Positions 1 to 6,550 of a DNA stretch of 34,616 bases are shown here, piece after piece. The DNA comes from Alphaproteobacteria bacterium. Lineage in GTDB: Bacteria > Pseudomonadota > Alphaproteobacteria > Rhodobacterales > Rhodobacteraceae. Both the position numbers and the translations under genes were made by a program. The stretch lies in the NCBI GenBank assembly GCA_030425395.1, contig JAUIAS010000033.1, positions 1 through 34,616 of the forward strand, in the 5' to 3' direction. The first letter of the stretch is position 1; each line of letters begins with the position of its first letter. Below the pieces are notes generated by a model, which did not search any database, was not told the origin of the DNA, and was given only the letters and a program-made list of their open reading frames with translations.

Positions 1-240
1 TCACCGGTGCTGGCGTCGCTGCGCGTCGGGGCCGAACCGGAAGAGAACATCTCGACCGCGTCACCGGTGCTGGCGTCGCTGCGGGTCGGGGCCGAACCGG
101 AAGAGAACATGTGGACCCCGTCACCAAGCACGGTCTCCGAGCGCATCATTGGGGCAGATCCCGAGGAAAACGCCTCAACCGCGTCGCCACCGGTCATGTC
201 AGAGCGCACAGGTGCCGAACCGGACGAGAACAAAAGCGTC
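1..240. repeat. 60-bp coding tandem repeat array (left part outside window)
   Basis: Units of 60 bp follow each other from base 1. Units 1-60 and 61-120 match at 56 of 60 positions, which points to recent duplication. Units 121-180 and 181-240 are more diverged but keep the FSSGSAP codons on the minus strand. The period is a multiple of three, so expansion or contraction keeps the reading frame. The array continues beyond the left edge and its copy number cannot be counted. Confidence 0.9.
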
Positions 241-383
241 GCATCGCCTTCGTGCATTCCGGAAAACGCACGTGGGGCTGATCCCGAGGAAAACAGGCTT
301 GTTTCATCACCATCAAACAGGCTGGTCGCTTCGCGGGTTTGTGCAAAGCCTTCAATGCAGTAAGATTTTTTCTGAGCGTTCAT
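1..383 (-). CDS. Tandem-repeat protein with FSSGSAP heptads (C-terminus off the window)
   Basis: The gene starts at ATG 383 behind a good ribosome binding site (AAGGAGA, 7 bases upstream) and is open to base 1, so the C-terminus is missing. The 127 visible residues begin with a leader (MNAQKKSYCIEGFAQ..., one Cys at 9), followed by the heptad FSSGSAP at residues 31-37, 52-58, 72-78, 93-99 and 113-119, a period of 20-21 residues. Linkers are short and acidic or Ser/Thr-rich (RSDASTGDAVEM type). No signal peptide, membrane segment or catalytic motif is visible. The family is not recognised and I cannot name a Pfam entry. The architecture of leader plus near-identical core units would fit a multi-core modified-peptide precursor, but it would also fit a structural or low-complexity repeat protein. 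No modification enzyme is visible, because the downstream side is outside the window. The strand choice rests on the start, the ribosome binding site and the codon-phased repeat; the opposite frame is also open. Confidence 0.75.
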   Translation of the reverse strand, partial: MNAQKKSYCIEGFAQTREATSLFDGDETSLFSSGSAPRAFSGMHEGDATLLFSSGSAPVRSDMTGGDAVEAFSSGSAPMMRSETVLGDGVHMFSSGSAPTRSDASTGDAVEMFSSGSAPTRSDASTG

Positions 384-528
384 CGTTTCGTCTCCTTGCT
401 GGGTTGATTGATTGCCCATTCACGGTTGCACGCAAAACGGGAAACGCAAACGTAAAATTCTACCCTTGGGTGTATTTTTCATGGGGTAAAAACTTTAGCT
501 TCGGCTTGCAAAGGGCTGACACAATTCT

Positions 529-672
529 GATTCATACCGACGCGAAACTGACCAAAAAAACTTATCCACAGGCACGTTTCCGGGCAGATCCGACGATGAA
601 TCCGATCACTTCTGTCGCGAATCGATGACGGAATCAGCGTTCAAAATCCCGCTGTGGGCGCGGCGTCGATTC
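529..672. promoter_or_regulatory. Gene-free region 384-751: GANTC cluster and DnaA box
   Basis: The 368 bp between the repeat-protein start (383) and xth (752) hold no convincing gene. Five GANTC sites (529-533, 598-602, 619-623, 631-635, 668-672) lie in 144 bp, where random sequence would give less than one. GANTC is the target of the alphaproteobacterial cell-cycle methyltransferase CcrM. A perfect DnaA box TTATCCACA is at 562-570. A small inverted repeat ACCCTTGGGT lies nearer the repeat gene, around 462-472. A weak promoter-like pair (TTGCCC at 691, GATAGG at 714) could serve xth. Any cell-cycle control of the repeat gene is inference. Confidence 0.5.
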
Positions 673-751
673 GTCCCGAAAGCCGCCCTCTTGCCCCTCG
701 GCTGGGGATGGGCGATAGGTGTTGGACAACATCACAGGCGCGGGGACGGCC

Positions 752-1534
752 ATGAAACTGGCAAGCTTCAATATCAACGGGATCAAAGCCCGCATCGCAG
801 CCTTGCCCGAATGGCTGGATGAGGCCCAACCCGACGTGGTCGTCCTGCAAGAGATCAAATCAGTCGACGAAAACTTCCCCCGCGACCTGTTCGAAGATCG
901 CGGATACAACGTGGAAACGCACGGCCAGAAAAGCTTTAACGGGGTGGCCATCCTGTCCAAGCTGCCACTTGAGGACGTCACACGCGGCCTGCCCGGCGAT
1001 GACAGCGACGAACAAGCCCGCTGGATCGAAGCCACTGTCGTCGGAGACCGCAACGCGATGCGGGTCTGCGGGCTTTACCTGCCCAACGGCAACCCGGCCC
1101 CCGGCCCGAAATACGATTACAAGCTGGCTTGGATGAAACGGCTTGAGGCACGTGCCCGCGATCTGCTGGCCGCAGAAGAACCTGCAGTCATGGCTGGCGA
1201 CTACAATGTGATCCCGCAGGACGAAGACGCCGCGCGCCCCGAGGCCTGGACCAAGGATGCGCTGGCCATGCCGGAAACACGCGCGGCCTATCGCCGGATC
1301 GTCAATCTGGGCTTTACCGACGCTTTTCGCGCACGCACGCAGGGACCGGGGCAGTATTCCTTCTGGGATTATCAGGCAGGGGCCTGGAACCGAAACGACG
1401 GTATTCGCATCGACCACCTTCTGTTGACACCGCAAGCCGCTGATCTGATGCGCGATTGCCGGATCGACAAGGAAATCCGGGCCCGCGAAAAGCCCTCGGA
1501 CCATGTTCCAATCTGGGCTGAGTTCGACCTTTGA
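752..1534 (+). CDS. xth: Exodeoxyribonuclease III (AP endonuclease)
   Basis: This 260-residue protein is a member of the exonuclease III / endonuclease-exonuclease-phosphatase family, a cytoplasmic base-excision repair enzyme that cuts the backbone 5' of abasic sites and trims 3' ends. Family motifs are in order: N-terminal KLASFNINGI, the metal-binding Glu in LQEIKS, the GDYNV motif with catalytic Asp and Asn in the middle, and C-terminal RIDHLLLTP and SDHVPIWAEF with the catalytic Asp-His pair. Length is normal for the family. ATG 752 is chosen because homology starts there and GGGGAC lies just upstream; an in-frame start at 719 would add 11 residues without family match. It is a single gene, convergent with the FAD monooxygenase, whose stop lies 4 bp away. 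Confidence 0.93.
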   Translation: MKLASFNINGIKARIAALPEWLDEAQPDVVVLQEIKSVDENFPRDLFEDRGYNVETHGQKSFNGVAILSKLPLEDVTRGLPGDDSDEQARWIEATVVGDRNAMRVCGLYLPNGNPAPGPKYDYKLAWMKRLEARARDLLAAEEPAVMAGDYNVIPQDEDAARPEAWTKDALAMPETRAAYRRIVNLGFTDAFRARTQGPGQYSFWDYQAGAWNRNDGIRIDHLLLTPQAADLMRDCRIDKEIRAREKPSDHVPIWAEFDL

Positions 1535-1538
1535 GGTG

Positions 1539-2708
1539 TCAGGCGGTCACGTCGTGACCATAGAGCCAGTCAAACTGGGATACCATCCGCGAGGGTGCCA
1601 ACCGCCCCGCAACGCCCAAGGCCAAATGTGCCACATGGCGCACCGGCCCGCGCAGGTGATATTTCCAGGCATTTGAATTGGCCGCCGCGATCACGCGGGT
1701 CACGCGGCTGTGGCGCGCGGCCTGATAAGCGGCGAGAGCCTGCGCCATCGTCGCCGTCCGATCATCCAGACACCGCGCCAGAACAAAGGCATCCTCAAGC
1801 GCCATATTGGCCCCCTGCGCAAGGAACGGCAACGTCGGATGCGCCGCGTCCCCGACCATTGCGCAAGCCCGCCCGTGCCAGTGCTGCGCCACCGGATGGC
1901 GAAACAAGCCCCAGAGATGAACGGTTTCCACTGCGTTCAGAAGTTCACGGGCCGGGCCGCGCACATCCGCAAATATATGACGCAATTCATCCGGATCGCC
2001 GCGATGATGCCAGCCTTCGTCAGCCCACAGGTCCCGTTCTTCGACCGCGACAAGATTGACCATCGCGCCATCACGCAACGGATAACTGACGATATGACGC
2101 CCCGGCGCCATCGTCACACGCGCCTCGGCGGGAAGGTTCCAGCGGTTGGGCACCAGCGCGCGCCACGCCACCTGACCAGTAAAGAACGGCTCGGCCTGGG
2201 TGTTCAGCATGGGGCGCATCACCGAATGCAAGCCATCCGCCCCGATCACCAGATCGGCGCGCAAACGCGCACCGGATCGCATGTGCACGCAGGCCCCATC
2301 ATCTGCATCTTCGACCCGCTCTACCTGCTGCAAGAGGCGCACCTGCACCCCCTTCGCCCGCGCCGCCGCGGCGAGCACATCGATCAGATCACTGCGATGG
2401 ACCAGAAGATACGGACGCTCATCGCCCTCGGGCAGGGTCAGGCGCAGCACCTCGCCCTTGCGGATATAGTCGCACAATACCACCGCCCGTGCGCGCATCG
2501 AACGGGCTTCCAGCGCATCGGCCACGCCCAATGCGCGCAGCACGGCCATTCCGTTCGGGCTGATCTGAAGGCCGGCGCCGACTTCGCTGATTTCCGGTGC
2601 CTGTTCCAGTACGGTAACGTCCGCACCGCGCGCGCGCAGCGCCAAAGCCACCGCAAGACCGCCGATCCCGGCACCGGACACAATCACTTTTAGACCGTGG
2701 CAGGTCAT
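1539..2708 (-). CDS. FAD-dependent monooxygenase, salicylate/3-hydroxybenzoate hydroxylase type
   Basis: This 389-residue group A flavoprotein monooxygenase shows three family signatures. The N-terminal GAGIGGLAVALALRARG is the Rossmann dinucleotide fold that binds FAD, GADGLHSVMR is the DG motif that contacts FAD and NAD(P)H, and GDAAHPTLPFLAQGANMALEDA is the FAD-ribose GD motif. These enzymes hydroxylate phenolic or similar rings with O2 and NAD(P)H in the cytoplasm. Closest types are salicylate 1-monooxygenase and 3-hydroxybenzoate 6-hydroxylase, but the substrate cannot be read from sequence and no ring-cleavage gene is nearby. ATG 2708 is preferred over an in-frame TTG at 2741, which lies next to the upstream terminator hairpin. 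It stands alone downstream of dksA. Confidence 0.85.
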   Translation of the reverse strand: MTCHGLKVIVSGAGIGGLAVALALRARGADVTVLEQAPEISEVGAGLQISPNGMAVLRALGVADALEARSMRARAVVLCDYIRKGEVLRLTLPEGDERPYLLVHRSDLIDVLAAAARAKGVQVRLLQQVERVEDADDGACVHMRSGARLRADLVIGADGLHSVMRPMLNTQAEPFFTGQVAWRALVPNRWNLPAEARVTMAPGRHIVSYPLRDGAMVNLVAVEERDLWADEGWHHRGDPDELRHIFADVRGPARELLNAVETVHLWGLFRHPVAQHWHGRACAMVGDAAHPTLPFLAQGANMALEDAFVLARCLDDRTATMAQALAAYQAARHSRVTRVIAAANSNAWKYHLRGPVRHVAHLALGVAGRLAPSRMVSQFDWLYGHDVTA

Positions 2709-2741
2709 TCCGCGCGCCTTGCCCTGCCCGGAACGAAACAA

Positions 2742-2763
2742 CGCCGGGGAGCAAACCCCGGCG
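2742..2763 (-). terminator. Intrinsic terminator of dksA
   Basis: A perfect 8-bp GC stem, CGCCGGGG (2742-2749) and CCCCGGCG (2756-2763), has a 6-nt loop and is followed on the minus strand by TTGTTT. It lies 34 bp past the dksA stop and just before the FAD monooxygenase, so it should separate the two transcripts. Confidence 0.75.
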
Positions 2764-2796
2764 CGGTCAATTTATTCTTGTCTTGAGACATTCGGA

Positions 2797-3219
2797 TTAC
2801 TCGTCGCGGTGGACTTTCTCGCGCCGCTCGTGGCGCTCCTGAGCCTCAAGCGTCATCGTGGCGATGGGCCGGGCATCCAACCGCTTGAGCGAGATCGGCT
2901 CGCCGGTCACCAGACAGTACCCGAATTCACCTTCTTCGATTCGACGCAGCGCCGCGTCGATCTTGGACACCAGCTTGCGTTGACGGTCCCGCGTGCGAAG
3001 TTCAAGCGCCCGGTCAGTCTCTTCGCTGGCGCGATCGGCGACATCCGGGATGTTGCGGGTGTTGTCCTGAAGACCTTCGATCGTATCGCGGCTTCCGGCC
3101 AGCAATTCGGCTTTCCAGTTCAGCAGCTTTCTTCGAAAATACTCGACCTGACGGTCGTTCATGAACGGTTCATCTTCGACCGGACGGTAATCGTCGGGCA
3201 GAAAAACTTCCTGCTTCAT
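2797..3219 (-). CDS. dksA: RNA polymerase-binding transcription factor DksA
   Basis: DksA inserts a coiled coil into the RNA polymerase secondary channel and, with ppGpp, adjusts rRNA and amino-acid promoters. The 140-residue protein has FMNDRQVEYFRRKLLNWK (about 19-36), the coiled-coil tip with Asp59 and Asp62, the arm LELRTRDRQRKLVSKID, and the C-terminal globule FGYCLVTGEPISLKRLDARP. The zinc finger is degenerate: of the four usual Cys positions only Cys102 remains (105 Thr, 123 Thr, 126 Ala). Rhodobacter and some Pseudomonas DksA paralogues are known to be Cys-poor and functional, so this is a natural variant rather than decay. ATG 3219 has GAGGGAG upstream and fits family starts. A GTG at 3270 has an even better AGGAGG site and would add 17 residues, so both starts are possible. 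Confidence 0.92.
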   Translation of the reverse strand: MKQEVFLPDDYRPVEDEPFMNDRQVEYFRRKLLNWKAELLAGSRDTIEGLQDNTRNIPDVADRASEETDRALELRTRDRQRKLVSKIDAALRRIEEGEFGYCLVTGEPISLKRLDARPIATMTLEAQERHERREKVHRDE

Positions 3220-3324
3220 TTGGGCTCCCTCAAGCTGGCCAACATTGTCTATTTGCATACCTTCAGACACTTGGCTCCTCCTTGTGAGGGCTCGTCTAAA
3301 CCAAGGTTCCGGGATTGTCACTAC

Positions 3325-3338
3325 ACAAAACGTTTTGT
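3325..3338. promoter_or_regulatory. Perfect 14-bp palindrome between dksA and moxR
   Basis: ACAAAACGTTTTGT reads the same on both strands and lies in the roughly 200-bp divergent promoter region of dksA and the MoxR ATPase gene. Its size and AT richness in GC-rich surroundings suggest a dimeric repressor or activator site. No regulator can be assigned. Confidence 0.4.
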
Positions 3339-3469
3339 TTGCCTGCCCACAAATTCACCCGCCATCGCGGTTGGACGCGGGGTCGCATTGCGCGCGGACT
3401 TGCCAAACATGGCCCCGCAGACTACCCCGTTTTGACAATCTGACAGATCAGCACGCGCGGAGGAAAAAC

Positions 3470-4318
3470 ATGACGGCACGGTTCGAAGGAACGGACAACT
3501 ATGTGGCGACCGAAGACCTGACCATTGCGGTCAACGCGGCGGTCACGCTGGAACGCCCGCTTCTGGTCAAGGGGGAACCCGGCACCGGCAAGACCGAACT
3601 GGCCCGCCAGGTCAGCAGCGCGCTCGGCCTGCGCATGATCGAATGGAACATCAAATCCACCACCCGCGCGCAACAGGGTCTTTATGAATATGACGCCGTC
3701 AGCCGCCTGCGCGACAGCCAATTGGGCGAAGAACGGGTGCATGACGTCAAGAATTACATCAAGAAGGGCAAGCTTTGGGAGGCCTTCGAGGCCGATGAGC
3801 GTGTCGTTCTGTTGATCGACGAAATCGACAAGGCCGATATCGAATTCCCCAACGATCTGTTGCAAGAGCTCGATCGGATGGAATTCTACGTCTACGAGAC
3901 CGGCGAAACCATTCAAGCGCGTCAGCGCCCCATCGTGATCATCACTTCGAACAACGAAAAGGAACTGCCCGACGCGTTCCTGCGGCGGTGCTTTTTTCAC
4001 TATATCCGCTTCCCGGACGAATCCACCATGCGCCGCATCGTCGAAGTGCACCATCCCGGCATCAAGGAGGGGCTTCTGACCACCGCCCTGACCCAGTTCT
4101 ACGAAGTCCGCGAGACGGCTGGTCTCAAGAAAAAGCCTTCCACGTCCGAGGTTCTGGATTGGCTCAAACTGCTGCTGGCCGAGGACCTGACCGCCGAAGA
4201 TCTCAAGCGAGATGGTGTGAACGCCCTGCCCAAGCTGCATGGCGCGCTGCTCAAGAACGAACAGGACGTGCATCTTTTTGAACGGCTGGCCTTTATGGCG
4301 CGGGCCAAGAAACGCTGA
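3470..4318 (+). CDS. MoxR-family AAA ATPase
   Basis: This 282-residue ATPase has Walker A GEPGTGKTE (about 39-47), Walker B VVLLIDEIDKAD (about 115-126), sensor 1 ITSNNEKELPDAFLRRC with the arginine finger, and a C-terminal helical lid. MoxR ATPases act as chaperone-like partners of VWA-domain proteins, often for metal-enzyme maturation or envelope stress. The expected VWA partner (CoxE type) is encoded about 2.2 kb downstream at 6551, on the same strand, after three intervening genes. ATG 3470 follows a strong GGAGGA site; the longer open frame back to 3245 overlaps the dksA promoter and is rejected. A terminator hairpin follows directly, so the gene may be monocistronic. Confidence 0.9.
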   Translation: MTARFEGTDNYVATEDLTIAVNAAVTLERPLLVKGEPGTGKTELARQVSSALGLRMIEWNIKSTTRAQQGLYEYDAVSRLRDSQLGEERVHDVKNYIKKGKLWEAFEADERVVLLIDEIDKADIEFPNDLLQELDRMEFYVYETGETIQARQRPIVIITSNNEKELPDAFLRRCFFHYIRFPDESTMRRIVEVHHPGIKEGLLTTALTQFYEVRETAGLKKKPSTSEVLDWLKLLLAEDLTAEDLKRDGVNALPKLHGALLKNEQDVHLFERLAFMARAKKR

Positions 4319-4325
4319 CGATTGA

Positions 4326-4358
4326 TGGTTGCGGCGCGTCAGACATGCGCCGCAACCG
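4326..4358 (+). terminator. Strong hairpin after the MoxR gene
   Basis: A perfect 11-bp stem, GGTTGCGGCGC (4327-4337) and GCGCCGCAACC (4347-4357), has a 9-nt loop and starts 8 bp after the stop codon. It is followed by only a short T stretch (GTGTTTCG), so termination may be partial. Confidence 0.65.
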
Positions 4359-4383
4359 TGTTTCGAGTGCCCGTTCCAGCGTG

Positions 4384-4486
4384 AAAAATGGGCCGCATTA
4401 CACGCGCATATATACGTGCGCGCTGCGCAAAAATTCCTCCTGCCCCCCTGCAAGATTGCCCGCGCCGCAAGAATGCCCCATTTTTT
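4384..4486. other. Long inverted repeat enclosing hairpins, possible structured RNA
   Basis: Arms AAAAATGGG..GCATT (4384-4399, with a 2-nt bulge) and AATGC CCCATTTTT (4472-4485) can form a 14-bp closing helix that ends in a run of Ts. The enclosed 72 nt holds a CGCGCA...TGCGCG hairpin (4403-4422) and a TTGC...GCAA hairpin around 4456-4470. It lies in the gene-free stretch 4359-4548 upstream of the acetyltransferase gene. It could be a small RNA, a structured 5' leader or a second terminator; the sequence alone does not decide. Confidence 0.35.
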
Positions 4487-4548
4487 CCCTTGTCGCGACG
4501 CGCTAGGCTCGGACAAGGTGGGCCAAGAATATCAGGCAGGCACGACAC

Positions 4549-5001
4549 ATGAGCGCAAAGACCATCGTGATAAGGCGATTGACGCCGCAGGACCGCGACC
4601 AGTGGGCTGAAATGTGGTGTGATTACCTCGCCTTTTACGAAACAACCGTACCCGATGACATCTATGACAGCGGCTTTGCACGGCTTTTGGGTGACGATCC
4701 CCGCGACTTTGAAGGGTTTATCGCCGAACAGGACGGGCGCGCGATCGGGCTTGTGCATTTCCTGTTTCACCGCCACGGCTGGAAGGTGGAAGACGTCTGC
4801 TACCTGCAAGATCTGTATGCCCGCCCGGAAACCCGTGGTACCGGCGTGGGCCGCGCGCTGATCGAGGCGGTCTATGCCGAGGCCGATGCCCGTGGTGCAC
4901 CATCTGTCTATTGGCTGACGCAGGATTTCAACACGACTGCCCGGCATCTGTATGACCGGATTGCCACACTGACACCCTTTATCAAATACCAGAGGCCCTG
5001 A
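4549..5001 (+). CDS. GNAT family N-acetyltransferase
   Basis: This 150-residue protein has the GNAT fold. N-terminal TIVIRRLTPQDRDQW is the usual first strand and helix, central VEDVCYLQDLYARPETRGTGVGRALIEAV carries motif A with the acetyl-CoA pyrophosphate loop (RGTGVG), and C-terminal NTTARHLYDRI is motif B. It transfers an acetyl group from acetyl-CoA to an amine on an unknown small molecule or protein. The ribosome binding site is weak. Its stop codon overlaps the start of the DUF2927 lipoprotein gene (TGATG), which implies translational coupling. Confidence 0.88.
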   Translation: MSAKTIVIRRLTPQDRDQWAEMWCDYLAFYETTVPDDIYDSGFARLLGDDPRDFEGFIAEQDGRAIGLVHFLFHRHGWKVEDVCYLQDLYARPETRGTGVGRALIEAVYAEADARGAPSVYWLTQDFNTTARHLYDRIATLTPFIKYQRP

Positions 5002-6365
5002 TGCGCAGATTGATTGCCGCCAGTTCACTGATCGCGCTGGGTGCGTGTTCCGGTATCCCGCTTGAGGATACCACCACGCGCAGCGCCGTTCTGGCGGAAA
5101 CCACCCTGCCTCCGATGAAGACCTTTGCCGCGTCTCCTCCGGTGCCGCCGCAGCGATCGAATGCCAATATCGCGGCGGACTTTCTGGACCTGCATTTTCA
5201 ACTGGAGAGCGGGCGCAATCTGCCGGTGTTCACCCGGTTCGAAGGGACCATCACCGTAAAGGTCACGGGTCAACCGTCGGAAACGCTGGGCATGGACCTG
5301 CGCGCATTGATTGCGCGGCTGCAATCCGAAGCGGGTATAAACATCGTCCAGATCGCCAAGGGCGAGGCCAATATCACCATCGAAGCGGTCAGCCGCGCCG
5401 AAATTCGCCGCACCCTGCCCCAGGCCGCCTGTTTCGTGGTGCCCAACGTATCAAGCCTGCAAGAATTCCGCCGCAGCCGACGCAGCCCGCACACCAGTTG
5501 GGCCAACCTGCGGGACCGGTCCAAGATGGCGATCTTCATCCCCAACGACGCCGACCCGCAAGAAGTTCGCGATTGCCTGCACGAAGAATTGGCCCAGTCG
5601 ATCGGCCCTCTCAACGATATGTATCGGCTCCGCGATTCCGTGTTCAACGACGATAACATCCATACCGTCCTGACCAGCTTTGACATGCTGATTCTGCGCG
5701 CCACCTATGCGTCCGAATTGCGTTCGGGCATGACGCGGGACGCGGTCGCAGCGCGCCTGCCCGCCATTCTTGCGCGTCTTAATCCCGGCGGTGGGGCTTT
5801 CTCACCAGAAGCGATCAGACCGACGCCGCGTGCATGGATCGAAGCGGTGCAAACCGCGCTGGGTCCGGGATCGGACCCGCAGGCCCGGCGCATCGCCGTC
5901 AACACCGCGCTGGAAATCGCCCGGCGCGAAGACTGGACCGATCACCGTCGCGGCTTTAGCCACTATATTGCAGGCCGTTTGCTGCAATCGCAGGATGCGG
6001 ATGGCGCACAGACCCACTACGCCGCCGCTCTTGCCGCTTATGATGCCACGCCGGGCACAAACCTGCACCGCGCCTATGTGGTCACGCAGATGGCCGCCTA
6101 TTCTCTCAATCGCGGGGACTGGAACCGCGCTCTGACGCAGATCGAACCGGCGCTGGTCACCGCAGAGATTCACCAGAACGCCACGCTCAAGGCAACGCTG
6201 ATGCTTCTCAAGGCAGAGGCGCTTGACCTTGCGGGACGCCCCGAAACCGCACGCGCCGTCAGACTGGACAGTCTGGGGTGGGCGCGATACGGATTTGGCG
6301 CGGATTGGGCGGTGCGCGCAAAGATGCGTGAAATCGCGCTGCTCTCTCCGCGAGGAGCAATCTGA
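5001..6365 (+). CDS. DUF2927 lipoprotein
   Basis: This 454-residue protein starts with a lipoprotein signal peptide (MRRLIAASSLIALGAC, lipid-modified Cys16), so it is probably anchored in the envelope. The central part matches the DUF2927 family, with the conserved stretch CLHEELAQSIGPLNDMYRLRDSVFNDDN (about residues 193-220). The invariant HEE is suggestive of metal binding, but no peptidase activity is established for the family. The C-terminal 180 residues are alpha-helical and Ala-rich, with repeat-like helices resembling tetratricopeptide repeats (YAAALAAYDA, RGDWNRALTQIEPAL). It is coupled to the acetyltransferase gene upstream, and the small membrane protein follows 13 bp later. Its position between MoxR and VWA genes suggests an envelope role shared with them; this is inference. 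Confidence 0.85.
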   Translation: MRRLIAASSLIALGACSGIPLEDTTTRSAVLAETTLPPMKTFAASPPVPPQRSNANIAADFLDLHFQLESGRNLPVFTRFEGTITVKVTGQPSETLGMDLRALIARLQSEAGINIVQIAKGEANITIEAVSRAEIRRTLPQAACFVVPNVSSLQEFRRSRRSPHTSWANLRDRSKMAIFIPNDADPQEVRDCLHEELAQSIGPLNDMYRLRDSVFNDDNIHTVLTSFDMLILRATYASELRSGMTRDAVAARLPAILARLNPGGGAFSPEAIRPTPRAWIEAVQTALGPGSDPQARRIAVNTALEIARREDWTDHRRGFSHYIAGRLLQSQDADGAQTHYAAALAAYDATPGTNLHRAYVVTQMAAYSLNRGDWNRALTQIEPALVTAEIHQNATLKATLMLLKAEALDLAGRPETARAVRLDSLGWARYGFGADWAVRAKMREIALLSPRGAI

Positions 6366-6378
6366 GAGGGCAAAACCC

Positions 6379-6546
6379 ATGATCGTCATCGCAGGCGCGC
6401 TGTTGGGCGCGATACTCGGTCTGATGCTCGCGCGCAAACGCGGCGGCAACAAACTCGACATGGCGCAATACGCGGCAAGCAGCGCGATTGCCTTTTCCCT
6501 GATCGGGTTGATCGCCACCGTCATCATTCACCGAATGTCTGTCTGA
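6379..6546 (+). CDS. Small two-helix membrane protein
   Basis: This 55-residue protein consists of two hydrophobic helices (MIVIAGALLGAILGLMLA and SSAIAFSLIGLIATVIII-like segment) joined by a basic loop RKRGGNKLDMAQYA. GAGAGGG upstream of ATG 6379 is a good ribosome binding site. Similar short proteins occur at this place in other Rhodobacteraceae and are sometimes labelled apolipoprotein acyltransferase, a name not supported at this size. The VWA gene starts 5 bp after its stop, so the two are very likely co-translated. Function is unknown; an anchor or partner for the neighbouring MoxR-VWA proteins is only a guess. Confidence 0.75.
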   Translation: MIVIAGALLGAILGLMLARKRGGNKLDMAQYAASSAIAFSLIGLIATVIIHRMSV

Positions 6547-6550
6547 CGCG

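Noticed and set aside
1-240. CRISPR-like array
   Set aside because: Repeats are 60 bp, contiguous, in codon phase and without unique spacers. They are coding tandem repeats.
7-363. Plus-strand frame with GAEPEEN-type repeats
   Set aside because: It is the antisense of the minus-strand FSSGSAP gene. The minus frame has a proper start and ribosome binding site; the plus frame has neither, and the 60-bp period leaves both frames open.
562-570. Replication origin
   Set aside because: Only one DnaA box, no AT-rich unwinding region and no dnaA, dnaN, parAB or hemE neighbours.
2797-3219. dksA as a pseudogene because zinc cysteines are missing
   Set aside because: The reading frame, coiled coil and tip residues are intact, and Cys-poor DksA proteins are functional in related bacteria.
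3422-4516. Long minus-strand frame over the MoxR gene
   Set aside because: Shadow of a gene with clear Walker motifs on the plus strand; no family match and no ribosome binding site.
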